Source: Herbaspirillum sp. (lineage in GTDB: Bacteria > Pseudomonadota > Gammaproteobacteria > Burkholderiales > Burkholderiaceae_D). Taken from it: a stretch of 40,676 nt of DNA. The notes under the pieces were generated by a model. The model was not told where the DNA came from, did no database searches, and saw nothing but the letters and a program-made list of their open reading frames with translations. Position 1 is the first letter of the stretch; every line of letters starts with the position of its first letter. A program made the position numbers and the translations under genes. Positions 1 to 9,650 of the stretch are shown one piece after another. The DNA lies in NCBI GenBank assembly GCA_028292625.1, contig JAQGLY010000034.1, positions 1 through 40,676 on the forward strand, read 5' to 3'.

Positions 1-255
1 GCCAGCCGAAGCGCGCTTCAGGGCGTCGACCATCAACATGATTTCCATCAGGTTGTCGTTGGTCGGCACGCAGGTCGATTGCAATACGAATACATCCTTG
101 CCGCGGACGTTTTCGTTGATCTCGACCATGACTTCGCCATCCGAAAACTTCGAGACGTTCGCTTTGCCAAGCGGAATTCCGAGTTTTGCGGCAACTTCGA
201 TCGCCAAATCCGGGTTAGCGTTACCTGTAAACACCATCAGGTTGTCGAGTGCCAT
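1..255 (-). CDS. prs: Ribose-phosphate pyrophosphokinase, N-terminal part (cut by window edge)
   Basis: The reverse strand from the ATG at 253-255 reads 85 codons without a stop to the window edge. It begins [18 protein letters not shown] and contains [20 protein letters not shown] and the [12 protein letters not shown] segment, which are hallmarks of the N-terminal PRPP synthetase domain. The enzyme transfers pyrophosphate from ATP to ribose 5-phosphate, giving PRPP for nucleotide, histidine and tryptophan synthesis; trpD in this window uses PRPP. An AGGGGAT ribosome-binding site precedes the ATG. It follows tRNA-Gln in the same direction, so it may be reached by read-through past the hairpin at 290-332. 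The C-terminal part lies outside the window. Confidence 0.95.
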   Translation of the reverse strand, partial: MALDNLMVFTGNANPDLAIEVAAKLGIPLGKANVSKFSDGEVMVEINENVRGKDVFVLQSTCVPTNDNLMEIMLMVDALKRASAG

Positions 256-289
256 GGAATCCCCTGAATGCAACCGTTAGAAAGTCGAA

Positions 290-340
290 AAGCCGTCAAT
301 GCGTGACTGGTACAGTCCTGCGTTGGCGGCTTGTTTTTTT
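290..340. terminator. Long hairpin between tRNA-Gln and prs
   Basis: A 13-bp outer stem (290-302 with 320-332, two G-U pairs) encloses a second 5-bp stem (305-309 with 313-317). On the plus strand it is followed by TTGTTTTTTT, a classic rho-independent terminator. All nearby genes run on the minus strand, where the hairpin is followed by the weaker TTTTCGACTTTC. It probably ends or attenuates the lolB-ispE-tRNA transcript before prs. It could instead be a tRNA-processing structure. Confidence 0.6.
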
Positions 341-374
341 ATGCTTGATCGGACACCGATGCGTCCTGATTTAA

Positions 375-451
375 TGGCAGGGGAAGAAGGATTCGAACCT
401 TCGCATGCTGGAATCAAAATCCAGTGCCTTAACCAGCTTGGCGATTCCCCT
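375..451 (-). tRNA. tRNA-Gln (anticodon UUG)
   Basis: The reverse strand folds into a full cloverleaf. The acceptor stem AGGGGAA pairs with TTCCCCT, the anticodon stem is CTGGA/TCCAG around the loop TTTTGAT with anticodon TTG, and the T arm is GAAGG-TTCGAAT-CCTTC. The end GCC is followed by an encoded CCA at 375-377. It lies between ispE and prs in the same direction, a common arrangement in betaproteobacteria, and is probably cut from the ispE transcript. Confidence 0.96.
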
Positions 452-574
452 ACGCAACCTTGCTGTTTCCGCCCTGTCGCCGCGCATTGCGCGAATGACG
501 GAGCGGTCACGAAACCTGTCATTCAATCCTAATACATCTGCTGCACTACATCGACTGTGTTGCCGCAGCCTGTG

Positions 575-1477
575 TTACCGGAGCAGCGCCGCAAGCGGAT
601 GTTGCCGCATTGCTTTGGCGGTCCAGGCTTTCCATTGCGCCGGTACTTGCTGCAATACCTCGCGGGCCTGTGATTCGTGTTCGAAGCTGCAAAACACGCA
701 AGCGCCTGATCCCGTCATTCTTGCATCGCCAAATTGCCGCAGCCACTTCACGGCATCGGCGACAGCCGGAAAATGCGCACTAGCCACTGCTTCCAAGTCG
801 TTCTTGAAATCTACACCGTTTTTCGCACTCTGTAACTTCACATCCCCGAAACATTTGTATGCCTTGGAAAAGTCCGTTATTTTGCAGGGTTTCGTATCTC
901 GTGTCAATTGCGCTGATGAAAATATTATCCCTGTCGGCACAGATACGCCGGGTTCGATCACCACAAACCAGCAATCGGGGGTATTGACCGCCTGGAGACG
1001 CTCGCCTATGCCCTCGGCGAACGCGTTTTCGCCAAAGATGAAAAACGGGACGTCCGCGCCCAATTGCGCGCCCAGATCCATCAATTCCCCGCGGGAAAAA
1101 CCGGTTTGCCACAGATGATTGAGCACCATCAGCGTCGTGGCGGCGTCCGACGAACCGCCGCCCAAGCCGCCGCCCATCGGCAGAATCTTGTCGATCGCGA
1201 TATCGGCACCCAGGCGCCGTTGCTCCGTGTCGCCGGCGGCATGCTGCAATAGCCGGGCGGCGCGCACGATCAGGTCCGACTGCGCCGGGACGCCGGGAAT
1301 GTCGGTGGTGCGCGCGATCGCGCCGTCGTCGCGCACGCTGAAGTGCAGGGTATCGCCGCGGTCGATCAGTTGAAACAGGGTTTGCAGCAGATGATAACCG
1401 TCTGAGCGACGGCCGATGACATGCAGAAACAGGTTCAGCTTGGCGGGAGCGGCGCAGTTGAGCAGAGTGGCGGACAT
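575..1477 (-). CDS. ispE: 4-diphosphocytidyl-2-C-methyl-D-erythritol kinase
   Basis: This 300-residue GHMP kinase phosphorylates the 2-hydroxyl of CDP-methylerythritol, the fourth step of the MEP isoprenoid pathway. It shows the substrate-binding start [11 protein letters not shown] and the GHMP ATP-binding loop [14 protein letters not shown] in the first half, and MTGSGACVF near the C-terminus. Length is normal for the family (280-300). It lies 19 bp behind lolB and ahead of tRNA-Gln, as in related genomes. The ATG at 1477 has no strong ribosome-binding site, so it is likely translated from the lolB transcript. Confidence 0.95.
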   Translation of the reverse strand: MSATLLNCAAPAKLNLFLHVIGRRSDGYHLLQTLFQLIDRGDTLHFSVRDDGAIARTTDIPGVPAQSDLIVRAARLLQHAAGDTEQRRLGADIAIDKILPMGGGLGGGSSDAATTLMVLNHLWQTGFSRGELMDLGAQLGADVPFFIFGENAFAEGIGERLQAVNTPDCWFVVIEPGVSVPTGIIFSSAQLTRDTKPCKITDFSKAYKCFGDVKLQSAKNGVDFKNDLEAVASAHFPAVADAVKWLRQFGDARMTGSGACVFCSFEHESQAREVLQQVPAQWKAWTAKAMRQHPLAALLR

Positions 1478-1496
1478 CGGAACGGGAGGGCGCCGG

Positions 1497-2141
1497 TCAG
1501 GAGGTGGTCGATTTGTCGATCACGATGCGGATCGCTACCTGGCCTGCCTGTTCTGTGTAGCGTTCCAGATCGATGCGTTTCGGATAGGCGCGGCCGGCCG
1601 ATGTCGCTTGCGGATCGGTTTGCCAGTTCAGATATTGAATGCGCCAGCCGTCGCGCGTGGTGACGGCGCTGGTGGTGTCGTCGGCCGACGGTTGCGCGGT
1701 GAAGGGCTTGCCCGAAGCGTCCGTGGCAAAGCCCTGCAGCCAGTCGCGCAGCCCGGCGATCGGCAGCGGCCAGCCCAGCGTCTGTTCGGTCAGTTGATTG
1801 ACGTCGGCCGCCATGCGCGGCGCTTTGCCGGATTCGGTCAGTGTCGCCAGGCCCGGTTCGATGTCGATGACGGCGATGGTCTGCCCCAGCGGCGATAACA
1901 AATGCAACACGACGTGGTTGGGCGTCTGCTCCCAGGTGAAGCTGCCGTGTACCGCCTGGTTTTCATTGTTGCGCCGGTACTGCAGCGACAGCCGCCCTTC
2001 GAGCGCGATGCTTTGACTGTATGCGCGGCTGGCCTGCGTTCCGGCCGCGCCGGTCGCCGCCGGCTGCAGGTTGGCGCAACCGGCGCTCAACAACGCCAGT
2101 CCGAAAGCCGCGGCGCGCCAGCCGTTCCTGCGTAATTTCAT
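1497..2141 (-). CDS. lolB: Outer-membrane lipoprotein receptor LolB
   Basis: This 214-residue protein starts with a basic segment, a hydrophobic stretch and the lipobox LLSAGC, so it should be a lipoprotein. LolB accepts lipoproteins from periplasmic LolA and inserts them into the inner leaflet of the outer membrane. The body, with repeated strands around [29 protein letters not shown] and GWRIQYLNW, matches the LolB fold. The ATG overlaps the stop of the upstream TPR gene by four bases (ATGA at 2138-2141), indicating translational coupling. Its partner LolA is not in the window. Confidence 0.93.
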   Translation of the reverse strand: MKLRRNGWRAAAFGLALLSAGCANLQPAATGAAGTQASRAYSQSIALEGRLSLQYRRNNENQAVHGSFTWEQTPNHVVLHLLSPLGQTIAVIDIEPGLATLTESGKAPRMAADVNQLTEQTLGWPLPIAGLRDWLQGFATDASGKPFTAQPSADDTTSAVTTRDGWRIQYLNWQTDPQATSAGRAYPKRIDLERYTEQAGQVAIRIVIDKSTTS

Positions 2142-3967
2142 AGATGGACTTTAAGCCGGGTCAGCGTTTCCTTCAGCGCGGCGTTGTCCGGCTCCTGCTT
2201 CTGCACCGTGCGCCATATCGTTTGCGCTTCGTCGCGCTTGCCTTGCATCCACAGCACTTCGCCCAGGTGCATGCCGATTTCGGTATCGCCCCGCAAGGTA
2301 AATGCGTGCCGCAAGGTGGCTTCCGCGTCGGCCAGATTGCCCATGCGGAATTGCACCCAGCCGAGGCTGTCGGTGATGTACGGGTCTTCCGGCGCCAGCG
2401 ATAGCGCTTTCTGGATCAGTTCGTAAGCTTCCGGCAGGCGGGTATTGCGGTCCGCCAGCGAATAGCCGAGCGCGTTGTACGCGTGCTGATTGTCGGGCGC
2501 CAGCGTGATGAGCCTGCGCAGATTGCTTTCCATCAGCCCCCAGTCGCTGAGTTTGTCGGCGACCATCGCCTGGTCGTACAGCAGGTCCACGTTCTCGGGG
2601 AAACGCTTGAGCGCCTCGGCGAGCACGTCGAACGCGGCTTTCGGCTGATTGGCGTCGCGCAGGATTTGAGAATCGGCAAGGGTGACCCGGATTTGATCGG
2701 CTTCGCCGGTGGCGTCGATTTGGGCCAGCGATTTGCGCGCGCCGGCGAGATCGCCGCTTTTCGCAATCAATTGCGCGCGCCGGATCTGCGCGCCGAGATA
2801 ACTGTCGTCACCCGGCTCGATCTGCTCCAGCCATTTGAGCGCCGCCTGCGTGTCGTTGCGCTGCTCCGCCAGTTGCGACAGGATCACCAGCGCTTGCGCC
2901 GGATCGCGCGGATCGTTCGGCCGGTCGGCCAGCGCCTTGACGTATTGGGTCAGGTATTTTTCGGCTTGCTTCGGATGTTCGGTCTGGGCGTTGAGCAGGC
3001 CCAGTGCAAAGATGGTGGTCAGATCGTCGGGTTGCTTTTTGAGCAGAATCTCGAATTGACCGCGGGCTTCGTCGTATTGCTTTTGTTCGACCAGGCTGCG
3101 CGCATAGGCGATACGGACTTCGCGCGCATTCGGATATTTGCGCAGGAATTCTTTGATCAGCGCCATCGCTTGCGGCTGGTCTTGTATCAGCTGCGCCTGG
3201 GTCAGGATCGCCATCTCCGAATCGGGTTTGATTTTGATGGCGGTGTCGGCTTCCGCGCGCGCGCGCGGCATGTCGCCGTTGGCCGCGGCGCCTTGCGCCA
3301 GGGCCAGATGCGTCTCCAGGATGTCGGCGTACGGCATGGTGATTCTTTCCAGCAGCGCAAATGCGCCCGCCTTGTCCTTGGCCCTGGTCAGATAGCGCTG
3401 CATCTGTAATATCAGCGGGCCGCGCACGGCCGGCGTCGCGGCTTGCAGCCGCTGCACCAGAATAGGTTCGATTTCCGTCAGATTATCGGTCAGGATGATC
3501 AGGCCGAGGTAGTTCTGCAGTGCTTCTCCCGATTCCGGCGCCAGTTCGGACCACAGGCGGACCGCGTTCAGCGCGTCGCCGGGGCTTCTGGCCGTGACGG
3601 CCATTTCGGCGGCGCGTTTGGCGATGCGCGGATCGCGGGTCTGTTGCGCGGTGCTCATCAGCGTGACGTACGCAGCCTGCCATTGACCGCGCTGGAAGGC
3701 GATTTCGGAACTCAGGATCTTAAACAGAATTTCTTCGGAAAGCGCCACGTTCGGCAGCGTTTCCTTGGATTGATCCGATGTCTTGGCGTCGGCTACCGTG
3801 TCGTCAGGGTTGCCGTCAGCATCCGTCGTCGCGTCTGCATTCGCTTTCGTCCCTGTGCCGGAAGTCGCGGCAGCCGACGCCGCATTGGCCGGTTGCGTCG
3901 GTTGCTTGAGGCCGGCGCAGGCCGACAGCAACGAGGTGAGCGTGACGATGGCTAAAAGTGTTTTCAA
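2138..3967 (-). CDS. TPR-repeat lipoprotein with a TTG start
   Basis: The open frame continues upstream across mutM, but homology-like content begins at a TTG codon at 3965-3967, preceded by AGGA at six bases. From there the 609-residue product opens with a signal sequence and the lipobox LLSAC (lipid-carrying Cys about residue 17). An Ala/Thr/Asp-rich linker follows, then many helical TPR-type units; clear ones include PDDLTTIFALGLLNAQTEHP and APDNQHAYNALGYSLADRN. TPR proteins are protein-docking scaffolds. The exact role is unknown; its place before lolB suggests an envelope function. It is divergent from mutM. Confidence 0.85.
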   Translation of the reverse strand: MKTLLAIVTLTSLLSACAGLKQPTQPANAASAAATSGTGTKANADATTDADGNPDDTVADAKTSDQSKETLPNVALSEEILFKILSSEIAFQRGQWQAAYVTLMSTAQQTRDPRIAKRAAEMAVTARSPGDALNAVRLWSELAPESGEALQNYLGLIILTDNLTEIEPILVQRLQAATPAVRGPLILQMQRYLTRAKDKAGAFALLERITMPYADILETHLALAQGAAANGDMPRARAEADTAIKIKPDSEMAILTQAQLIQDQPQAMALIKEFLRKYPNAREVRIAYARSLVEQKQYDEARGQFEILLKKQPDDLTTIFALGLLNAQTEHPKQAEKYLTQYVKALADRPNDPRDPAQALVILSQLAEQRNDTQAALKWLEQIEPGDDSYLGAQIRRAQLIAKSGDLAGARKSLAQIDATGEADQIRVTLADSQILRDANQPKAAFDVLAEALKRFPENVDLLYDQAMVADKLSDWGLMESNLRRLITLAPDNQHAYNALGYSLADRNTRLPEAYELIQKALSLAPEDPYITDSLGWVQFRMGNLADAEATLRHAFTLRGDTEIGMHLGEVLWMQGKRDEAQTIWRTVQKQEPDNAALKETLTRLKVHL

Positions 3968-4196
3968 AGGAAGTCCTGAAAGTCGGCGATTCTTGATTTT
4001 ACGCTGAACCGCGATTATGTGGGGTGCACGCCGCCGGGATGGGGACCGGATTCGGGCATATATGTAAGCGAATATTAGCGGGAGGTTTCTTGCTTTATCA
4101 TATGCTGCTTGTTTTACCGTCGGCTTTGCTGCTTGCCGCCGCTTCTTTGCGCTTCTTTCTTTACGTCCATTTACGCTCTTCCAACGCCAGCCGCCG

Positions 4197-5018
4197 ATGC
4201 CAGAACTACCCGAAATAGAAGTCACCCGCCGCGGCGTCGCGCCGTATCTGGAGGGACAACTGGTGACCGGCGTGACGTTGCGCCGCAGCGGCCTGCGCTG
4301 GCCGTTTCCGCCCGATCTGGCGCAGCGGCTGACCGGACGCCGCATCGCGAAAACGGGGCGCCGCGGGAAATATCTGTTGATCGGTTTCGAGCACGGTACG
4401 CTGATCGTGCATTTGGGCATGTCCGGCCATTTGCGGATTCTGCCGCCGGACGCCGTTCCGAAACCGCACGATCATTTCGACCTGTCGGTCGGCGCGAATG
4501 TGATGCGCATGAACGACCCGCGGCGTTTCGGCGCGGTGCTGTGGCACGATGCGGCCGACGGGCTGGTCGACGAGCATATTCTGTTGCGCAGTCTTGGCAT
4601 CGAGCCGCTGGAGGAGCTGTTCAACGCCAGGTTCCTGCACAAGCTCACGCGCAATCGCAGCGCGGCGATCAAGCAAGTATTGCTGGCCGGCGATATTGTG
4701 GTCGGCGTCGGCAATATTTACGCATCCGAAAGTTTGTTCAAGGCCGGCATCAATCCCAAAACGCCGGCATCCCGGATCAGCTTGGCGCGTTACGAAAAAC
4801 TGGTCGCTGCGATCCGCGAGACGCTGGCGGCGGCGATCGAGCAGGGCGGCAGCAGCTTGCGCGACTTTATCGGCGTCAATGGACAATCCGGCTATTTTCA
4901 GCAGAATTATTTCGTCTATGACCGTAGCGGCGAACCTTGCCGCGTATGCGGCGCGCTTGTCCGCCAGATCAAGCAGGGACAGCGTTCGACCTTTTATTGC
5001 GTGGCTTGTCAGCGATGA
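4197..5018 (+). CDS. mutM: Formamidopyrimidine-DNA glycosylase
   Basis: A bifunctional glycosylase/AP lyase that removes 8-oxoguanine and ring-opened purines from DNA. The 273-residue product starts [13 protein letters not shown]; the Pro exposed after Met removal is the catalytic nucleophile and the next Glu is also catalytic. GRRGKYLLI carries the conserved Lys, and the C-terminal zinc finger has four Cys (about 248, 251, 268, 271). Length is normal. Its TGA overlaps the mutY ATG (ATGA at 5015-5018), so the two guanine-oxidation repair enzymes are made from one message. The ribosome-binding site is weak. Confidence 0.97.
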   Translation: MPELPEIEVTRRGVAPYLEGQLVTGVTLRRSGLRWPFPPDLAQRLTGRRIAKTGRRGKYLLIGFEHGTLIVHLGMSGHLRILPPDAVPKPHDHFDLSVGANVMRMNDPRRFGAVLWHDAADGLVDEHILLRSLGIEPLEELFNARFLHKLTRNRSAAIKQVLLAGDIVVGVGNIYASESLFKAGINPKTPASRISLARYEKLVAAIRETLAAAIEQGGSSLRDFIGVNGQSGYFQQNYFVYDRSGEPCRVCGALVRQIKQGQRSTFYCVACQR

Positions 5019-6181
5019 AGCGCATAGCCGAACTGCCTGAAAGCGGCGTGGCTCCCCTTGCCTCGGCGGTGGAGAGTTTCGCCGATCCTTCTTTTTCCGC
5101 GGCGGTGATCGCCTGGCAAAAGCAGCATGGCCGGCATGCCTTGCCTTGGCAAAACACGCAGGACGCCTATCGCATCTGGCTTTCCGAAATCATGTTGCAG
5201 CAAACGCAGGTCAGCGCGGTGATTCCGTATTACCAGCGTTTCCTGTCGCGTTTCCCGGACGTGCTGTCGCTGGCGGCGGCGGCGTCCGAAGAGGTAATGG
5301 CGCTGTGGAGCGGACTCGGGTATTACTCGCGGGCGCGCAATCTGCACCGTTGCGCTCAGCGCGTGGCGGCCGAGTGCGGCGGCGTGTTTCCGGACGATCC
5401 GGATCTGCTGGCCGATTTGCCCGGCATCGGGCGGTCGACGGCGGCGGCGATCGCGGCATTCGCTTACGGCAAGCGCGCCGCGATCATGGACGGCAATGTC
5501 AAACGGGTGTTTGCGCGGGCCTTCGGCGTCGACGGTTATCCTGGCGCCAAGCCGATCGAGGACGGTTTGTGGCGGCGCGCCGTACAACTGCTGCCGCTGC
5601 GGGATATGGAATCGTACACGCAGGGCTTGATGGATCTGGGCGCGACGCTGTGCACGCGCAGCAAGCCAGCCTGTGAACGCTGCCCGCTGGCGGCGCGCTG
5701 CGTCGCCCATGCGACCGGCCGGGTCGACGAATTGCCGGTTAGAAAGCCGAAGAAAGCCGTGCCGGAACGGAGCACCGCGATGCTGGTGGTGGCCGACGGC
5801 GACGAGATTCTGCTGCAGCAACGGCCCGACAGCGGAATTTGGGGCGGTTTGCTGTCGCTGCCGGAATTGGCGCTGAATGCGGAAGCCGACAACGATTCCG
5901 ACGACCACGTGCAGCGCCGCAATGCGCGGATCGCGCAGGCAATAGTGCGCTTCGGGGTGATGCGCGATTGCGCGCCGTTGCAGCCATTCGTGCATGTCTT
6001 TACGCATTTCAAACTGCAGGTCACGCCGTACAGGGTAGCGCTGGACCGGCGCGTGCCTCACGTCGGCCAGCACGATCACGTCTGGTATCCGATCCGGCAA
6101 TTGGCCGATGCGCCGCTGCCGGCGCCGGTGAAAAAGCTGCTGTTGACGCTATTGCTCAGCGTGGATCTGTTTTCGGTCTGA
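5015..6181 (+). CDS. mutY: Adenine DNA glycosylase
   Basis: Removes adenine mispaired with 8-oxoguanine, completing the repair pair with MutM. The ATG at 5015 gives 388 residues, near the family norm; an upstream in-frame ATG at 4937 lies inside mutM and is less likely. It shows [12 protein letters not shown] with the catalytic Glu, the helix-hairpin-helix [18 protein letters not shown] followed by the catalytic Asp in [12 protein letters not shown], and a 4Fe-4S ligand set Cys213-x6-Cys220-x2-Cys223-x5-Cys229. The last 130 residues form the NUDIX-like domain that reads the opposite 8-oxoG. It converges on rapZ with only 9 bp between stops and no visible terminator. Confidence 0.97.
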   Translation: MKRIAELPESGVAPLASAVESFADPSFSAAVIAWQKQHGRHALPWQNTQDAYRIWLSEIMLQQTQVSAVIPYYQRFLSRFPDVLSLAAAASEEVMALWSGLGYYSRARNLHRCAQRVAAECGGVFPDDPDLLADLPGIGRSTAAAIAAFAYGKRAAIMDGNVKRVFARAFGVDGYPGAKPIEDGLWRRAVQLLPLRDMESYTQGLMDLGATLCTRSKPACERCPLAARCVAHATGRVDELPVRKPKKAVPERSTAMLVVADGDEILLQQRPDSGIWGGLLSLPELALNAEADNDSDDHVQRRNARIAQAIVRFGVMRDCAPLQPFVHVFTHFKLQVTPYRVALDRRVPHVGQHDHVWYPIRQLADAPLPAPVKKLLLTLLLSVDLFSV

Positions 6182-6190
6182 TTCAGGTGG

Positions 6191-7087
6191 CTAGTGCCCT
6201 GAGTCACCGGAAATCTGGTGCGCGATGTCCAGCTCGCGGTGCCGCAGCACCACGGTTTCCGTCGCCGCGAAATAAGCGGTCAGCCGTTCGGCGATATAGA
6301 CGGAACGATGCTGGCCGCCGGTACAGCCGATTCCTACTGTCAGGTAACTCCGGTTATCCCGTTTGAAGGCCGGCAGCCATTTTTCGACAAAGGCGCGTAT
6401 ATCGCCGAGCAGGTCGGCCACTTGCGGCAGCGCTTCCAGAAAATCGATGACCGGCTGATCGCGGCCGGTCAACGGACGCAGCAGGGGGTCGTAATGGGGA
6501 TTGGGCAGCATGCGGACGTCGAACACCAGATCGGTGTCCAGCGGCACGCCGAATTTGAACGCGAACGATTCGAACAGCAACGTCAGCGGGGCGCGCTCGA
6601 CGGCAATCAATTGGTTGACCCAGGCGCGCAGTTTGCTGGCGCTCAGGCCCGAAGTGTCGATCAATTGACCGAGCATTTCGATGGCGCCCATCAGTTCGCG
6701 TTCGGTCCGGATGCATTCCATCAGCGTCAGCCGGTCGGCCGGGTTGCTGCCTGGCAGCAGGCGATGCGACAGGGGATGGCTGCGGCGCGTCTCCGAAAAG
6801 CGATTGACCAGCGATTCGGTCTTGGCGGTCAGGAACAGGACTTTGACGTCGTGGCCGTCTTCTCTCAGCAATTGGATGTCGTGCGGCAACTCATTGAGCG
6901 ATGCGGCGCTGCGCGCGTCCACCGCGATGGCCAGCTTGTCGTCCTTGTCCTGCATCCGAATGGCGACGAGCCCGCGCAGCAATGGCGGCGGCAGATTGTC
7001 GACGCAAAAATAACCGGCGTCTTCCAGCGCGTGGAGGGCGACCGATTTGCCAGAACCCGAGATACCGGTGATAAGAATGATCCGCAT
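6191..7087 (-). CDS. rapZ: RNase adapter protein RapZ
   Basis: This 298-residue P-loop protein has Walker A GISGSGKS at residues 8-15 and the C-terminal signature [19 protein letters not shown], typical of the YvcJ/RapZ family. In enterobacteria RapZ senses glucosamine-6-phosphate and delivers the small RNA GlmZ to RNase E; in betaproteobacteria the target is less clear. It is the last gene of ptsN-hprK-rapZ, 40 bp behind hprK. The ATG at 7087 has no close ribosome-binding site. Confidence 0.95.
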   Translation of the reverse strand: MRIILITGISGSGKSVALHALEDAGYFCVDNLPPPLLRGLVAIRMQDKDDKLAIAVDARSAASLNELPHDIQLLREDGHDVKVLFLTAKTESLVNRFSETRRSHPLSHRLLPGSNPADRLTLMECIRTERELMGAIEMLGQLIDTSGLSASKLRAWVNQLIAVERAPLTLLFESFAFKFGVPLDTDLVFDVRMLPNPHYDPLLRPLTGRDQPVIDFLEALPQVADLLGDIRAFVEKWLPAFKRDNRSYLTVGIGCTGGQHRSVYIAERLTAYFAATETVVLRHRELDIAHQISGDSGH

Positions 7088-7127
7088 GGCCGAAATAATA
7101 CCGCGTTTCCCTTACCCAATAGGAAAA

Positions 7128-8066
7128 CTAGGCGTCGTCCATCGCCTTGCGTTGGCGGACGATGAATTCCTGCAGCGTATCGATGCCGCGCAATTGCAGA
7201 ATCGTATTGCGCACCGCGGCTTCCAGCAGCACCGCGATGTTGCGTCCGGCCGCCACCGGGATGACTACCTTGCGTATCTGCAGGCCCAGCACATCTTCGT
7301 ATTGCGCGTCGATCGGCAGCCGTTCGTAATTTTCTTCCAGCGTACTGCGGCGTACCAGGTGCACGATCAGTTTCAGGCGCATTTTGCGGCGCACCGCGGT
7401 TTCGCCGAAGATGGCCTTGATGTCGAGCAGGCCTAGGCCGCGCACTTCCAGCAGATTCTGCAGCAGCGGCGGGCAGCGCCCTTCGATCATGTTAGGCGCG
7501 ATGCGGGCGAATTCGACCGAATCGTCGGCGACCAATCCATGGCTGCGCGAAATCAATTCCAGACCGAGTTCGCTCTTGCCGAGTCCGGATTCTCCGGTGA
7601 TCAGCACGCCGACACCGAGCACATCCATGAATACGCCGTGCATGGAAATTTGCTGCGCCAGCTTTTTCGATAAATAGACGCGCAGGTAATCGATGACCTG
7701 CGCCGCCGGCAGAGGCGTCGAAAACAGCGGGATGTTTTTCTCGTCGCAAATGGCGAGGATGTCGGCCGGTGTCGCCAGGCCCTGCGCGATGATGAAAGCG
7801 GGCGGTTCGCCGGCGACCAACTCGGCCGTCTGATGCGCGCGCGCCGCCGGCGACAGGCGTTGATAATATTCGGTTTCCTGATGCCCGTAGACCTGGATCC
7901 GCCCCGGGTGAATCAAATTCAAATGGCCGACCTGATCGGCGGCCGACGCGGCGTCGCCGGAAATCAGCCTGTCGCTGCCGGCGAAACCGGCGAACCACCC
8001 GAGTTGCAGCGTTTCGCGATTTTCGTCGTACAGTTGTTGAATGGAAAGCTCGGTATGGGAAGGCAT
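7128..8066 (-). CDS. hprK: HPr kinase/phosphorylase
   Basis: HprK phosphorylates and dephosphorylates a seryl residue of the PTS carrier HPr. In betaproteobacteria it works beside the nitrogen PTS rather than classical sugar transport. The product (312 residues from the ATG at 8066) shows MHGVFMD with the conserved His, Walker A GESGLGKS at about 158-165, and the family signature [10 protein letters not shown] chose the start at 8066 because family members begin just before the SIQQLYDEN segment. An in-frame ATG at 8117, 17 codons earlier, has a better GAGG site and cannot be excluded. Confidence 0.94.
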   Translation of the reverse strand: MPSHTELSIQQLYDENRETLQLGWFAGFAGSDRLISGDAASAADQVGHLNLIHPGRIQVYGHQETEYYQRLSPAARAHQTAELVAGEPPAFIIAQGLATPADILAICDEKNIPLFSTPLPAAQVIDYLRVYLSKKLAQQISMHGVFMDVLGVGVLITGESGLGKSELGLELISRSHGLVADDSVEFARIAPNMIEGRCPPLLQNLLEVRGLGLLDIKAIFGETAVRRKMRLKLIVHLVRRSTLEENYERLPIDAQYEDVLGLQIRKVVIPVAAGRNIAVLLEAAVRNTILQLRGIDTLQEFIVRQRKAMDDA

Positions 8067-8178
8067 CAGCAGTGTCCGATGATCGTCAGAAAAAATATCG
8101 TGGGGCGGTTCCCGCATTGTCGCCTCGCGCCGCCCAGGACGGCAGCGGCAATGCGGGCGTTTGTCATTTGCCGGCGGG

Positions 8179-8652
8179 TCAGGCGGTTTTTTCCAGCGCG
8201 GTGTGCCAACTGACGATGCGGGCGTGCACCGTCGCCGCGTCGGCGTCGCTGGCCAGCGCCTCGCGCAAACCGCTGTTGGAAAACAGTTCGGCGATCTCGG
8301 ACAGGATCTCCAGATGCTGTTGCGTGACGTTGTCTGGAATAAGCAGGAAGATCAACAGCTTGACCGGTTCGCCATCGGGCGACTCGAACGGAATCGGTTC
8401 GGCCAGCCGGACGAACGCGGCGATCGGCGCCTTCAAGCCCTTGATCCGTCCATGCGGCACAGCCACGCCGTGGCCCAGTCCGGTAGAGCCGAGACGTTCG
8501 CGCGCGAACAGATTGTCGGAAACGGTCGATCTGGCGATGCCGCAGTTGTTTTCGAAGATAAGTCCGGCCTGCTCGAAAGCGCGTTTTTTACTGGAAACTT
8601 CCAGGTCAACGACTACATTTTCCGGCGCGAGAATTTTTGCTAGGTTTGTCAT
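8179..8652 (-). CDS. ptsN: Nitrogen-PTS EIIA component PtsN
   Basis: This 157-residue PTS EIIA-type-2 protein has the phosphoryl-accepting His at residue 67 in GVAVPHGR. It ends the PtsP-NPr-PtsN phosphorelay that links nitrogen and carbon status to potassium transport and other regulation. It is the first gene of an operon with hprK and rapZ, and a good promoter lies just upstream (8686-8714). In many relatives rpoN and hpf precede ptsN; here the upstream neighbour is a pagP-like gene instead. Confidence 0.95.
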   Translation of the reverse strand: MTNLAKILAPENVVVDLEVSSKKRAFEQAGLIFENNCGIARSTVSDNLFARERLGSTGLGHGVAVPHGRIKGLKAPIAAFVRLAEPIPFESPDGEPVKLLIFLLIPDNVTQQHLEILSEIAELFSNSGLREALASDADAATVHARIVSWHTALEKTA

Positions 8653-8685
8653 GAGGCCGAACGGATACTAGATGAACTTTTGCGG

Positions 8686-8714
8686 ATTATAGGCTTGTTT
8701 TCAGCTTCTGTAAC
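8686..8714 (-). promoter_or_regulatory. Sigma-70-type promoter for ptsN-hprK-rapZ
   Basis: On the minus strand a -35 box GTTACA (8709-8714, 4 of 6 consensus), a 17-bp spacer and a perfect -10 TATAAT (8686-8691) predict a start near 8679, about 27 nt before the ptsN ATG. Confidence 0.65.
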
Positions 8715-8808
8715 CTCGCGTTCAGCCGTGCGGCAACGCTGTTTTCCCTCTGGGGGAGCGATAGGGGATTAATTGAAAATTAGTTGCATTTCAGGAATAA
8801 AAGTGGTC

Positions 8809-8832
8809 AAAAAAACAACGCTCTCGGGAGCG
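8809..8832 (-). terminator. Rho-independent terminator after the pagP-like gene
   Basis: Read on the minus strand, stem CGCTC/GAGCG with a four-base loop is followed by TTGTTTTTTT. It starts 15 bp past the stop of the pagP-like gene and separates it from the ptsN promoter. Confidence 0.85.
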
Positions 8833-8846
8833 GCCGCGGTAACGCG

Positions 8847-9440
8847 TTACGGAAGTTCAACGCGCATGAACATAAATAAAACGTCGCCGTTGTTTTTATT
8901 CTTCGACAAACGGGGAACATAGGACGCCATGAGTTTGGCGCCCTTCACGCCCAGCGACGCCACCGGCAGCGCGACCGGAAACGGGACCCCGCCAAAGTAG
9001 TCCTCGCGGCTCATCATCATCGCCGTGTAACCCAGCCCCGCTTCGACGCCGCTGCCGGCGACCGGCCAGATCCATTCATAGGCGTAGCCCGCCATCAGTT
9101 GCGGCTGTTCGTGCGAGTCGCTGATGCCCATGAAATACAGCGATTCGTCATTGCCGGAAGCGTTGCGCAAAGTGCGTCCGAAGCCGCCGCCCCAGGTTTT
9201 TTCGTTCAGTTCATCCAGTTTCTCCTGCGTATAGGTGTCACGGCCGTGATATGCGTAACCGGACAGGTAGAGCTCATTGCTGCCGTGATCGGCGATGGCG
9301 CTGATGCGGTTTTTGGTTTGCTGCCAGAATCCCTCATCGCCGGAAGTATCGGCCTGAACGGTCTGGGCGCCGGCCGGCAGGGTCGCCAGTAAAGCGGCCG
9401 TCGCCATGGCGGCGGCAAGAATTTTTTTTACGGATTGCAT
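8847..9440 (-). CDS. pagP: PagP-like lipid A palmitoyltransferase
   Basis: PagP is an outer-membrane beta-barrel that moves a palmitate from a phospholipid to lipid A, changing resistance to antimicrobial peptides. From the ATG at 9440 the 197-residue product has a signal peptide ending near ALLATLPAGAQ. The expected catalytic residues are His65 in YAYHGRDTY and Asp108-Ser109 in MGISDSHEQP, with alternating strands and a C-terminal aromatic strand FMFMRVELP. The open frame extends upstream to 9575, but that part crosses the queF terminator, which supports the shorter start. It is a single-gene unit bounded by terminators. Confidence 0.86.
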   Translation of the reverse strand: MQSVKKILAAAMATAALLATLPAGAQTVQADTSGDEGFWQQTKNRISAIADHGSNELYLSGYAYHGRDTYTQEKLDELNEKTWGGGFGRTLRNASGNDESLYFMGISDSHEQPQLMAGYAYEWIWPVAGSGVEAGLGYTAMMMSREDYFGGVPFPVALPVASLGVKGAKLMASYVPRLSKNKNNGDVLFMFMRVELP

Positions 9441-9556
9441 GATCGTCGATTTGCTTTTATTGCAGTCAAATTGAATTGCTCCGAATTTTATTTCGGAGAC
9501 ATCCGCCGAATGCGCAAAACGAAGATTTGTTACAAGTGGATAACGGCTTTTTTCAT

Positions 9557-9585
9557 AAAAAAAGATCGCCGCCATTCACGGCGAT
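9557..9585 (-). terminator. Rho-independent terminator after queF
   Basis: On the minus strand a 7-bp stem ATCGCCG/CGGCGAT (9565-9571 with 9579-9585) with a 7-base loop is followed by CTTTTTTT. It lies 65 bp past the queF stop and ends the ilvA-queF transcript. Confidence 0.88.
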
Positions 9586-9650
9586 TACTTTGGTTATGAA
9601 GTGTTTTATCGTAAATTGAATAATGCGGAGCGCGACCTTTCAGTGCGCGT

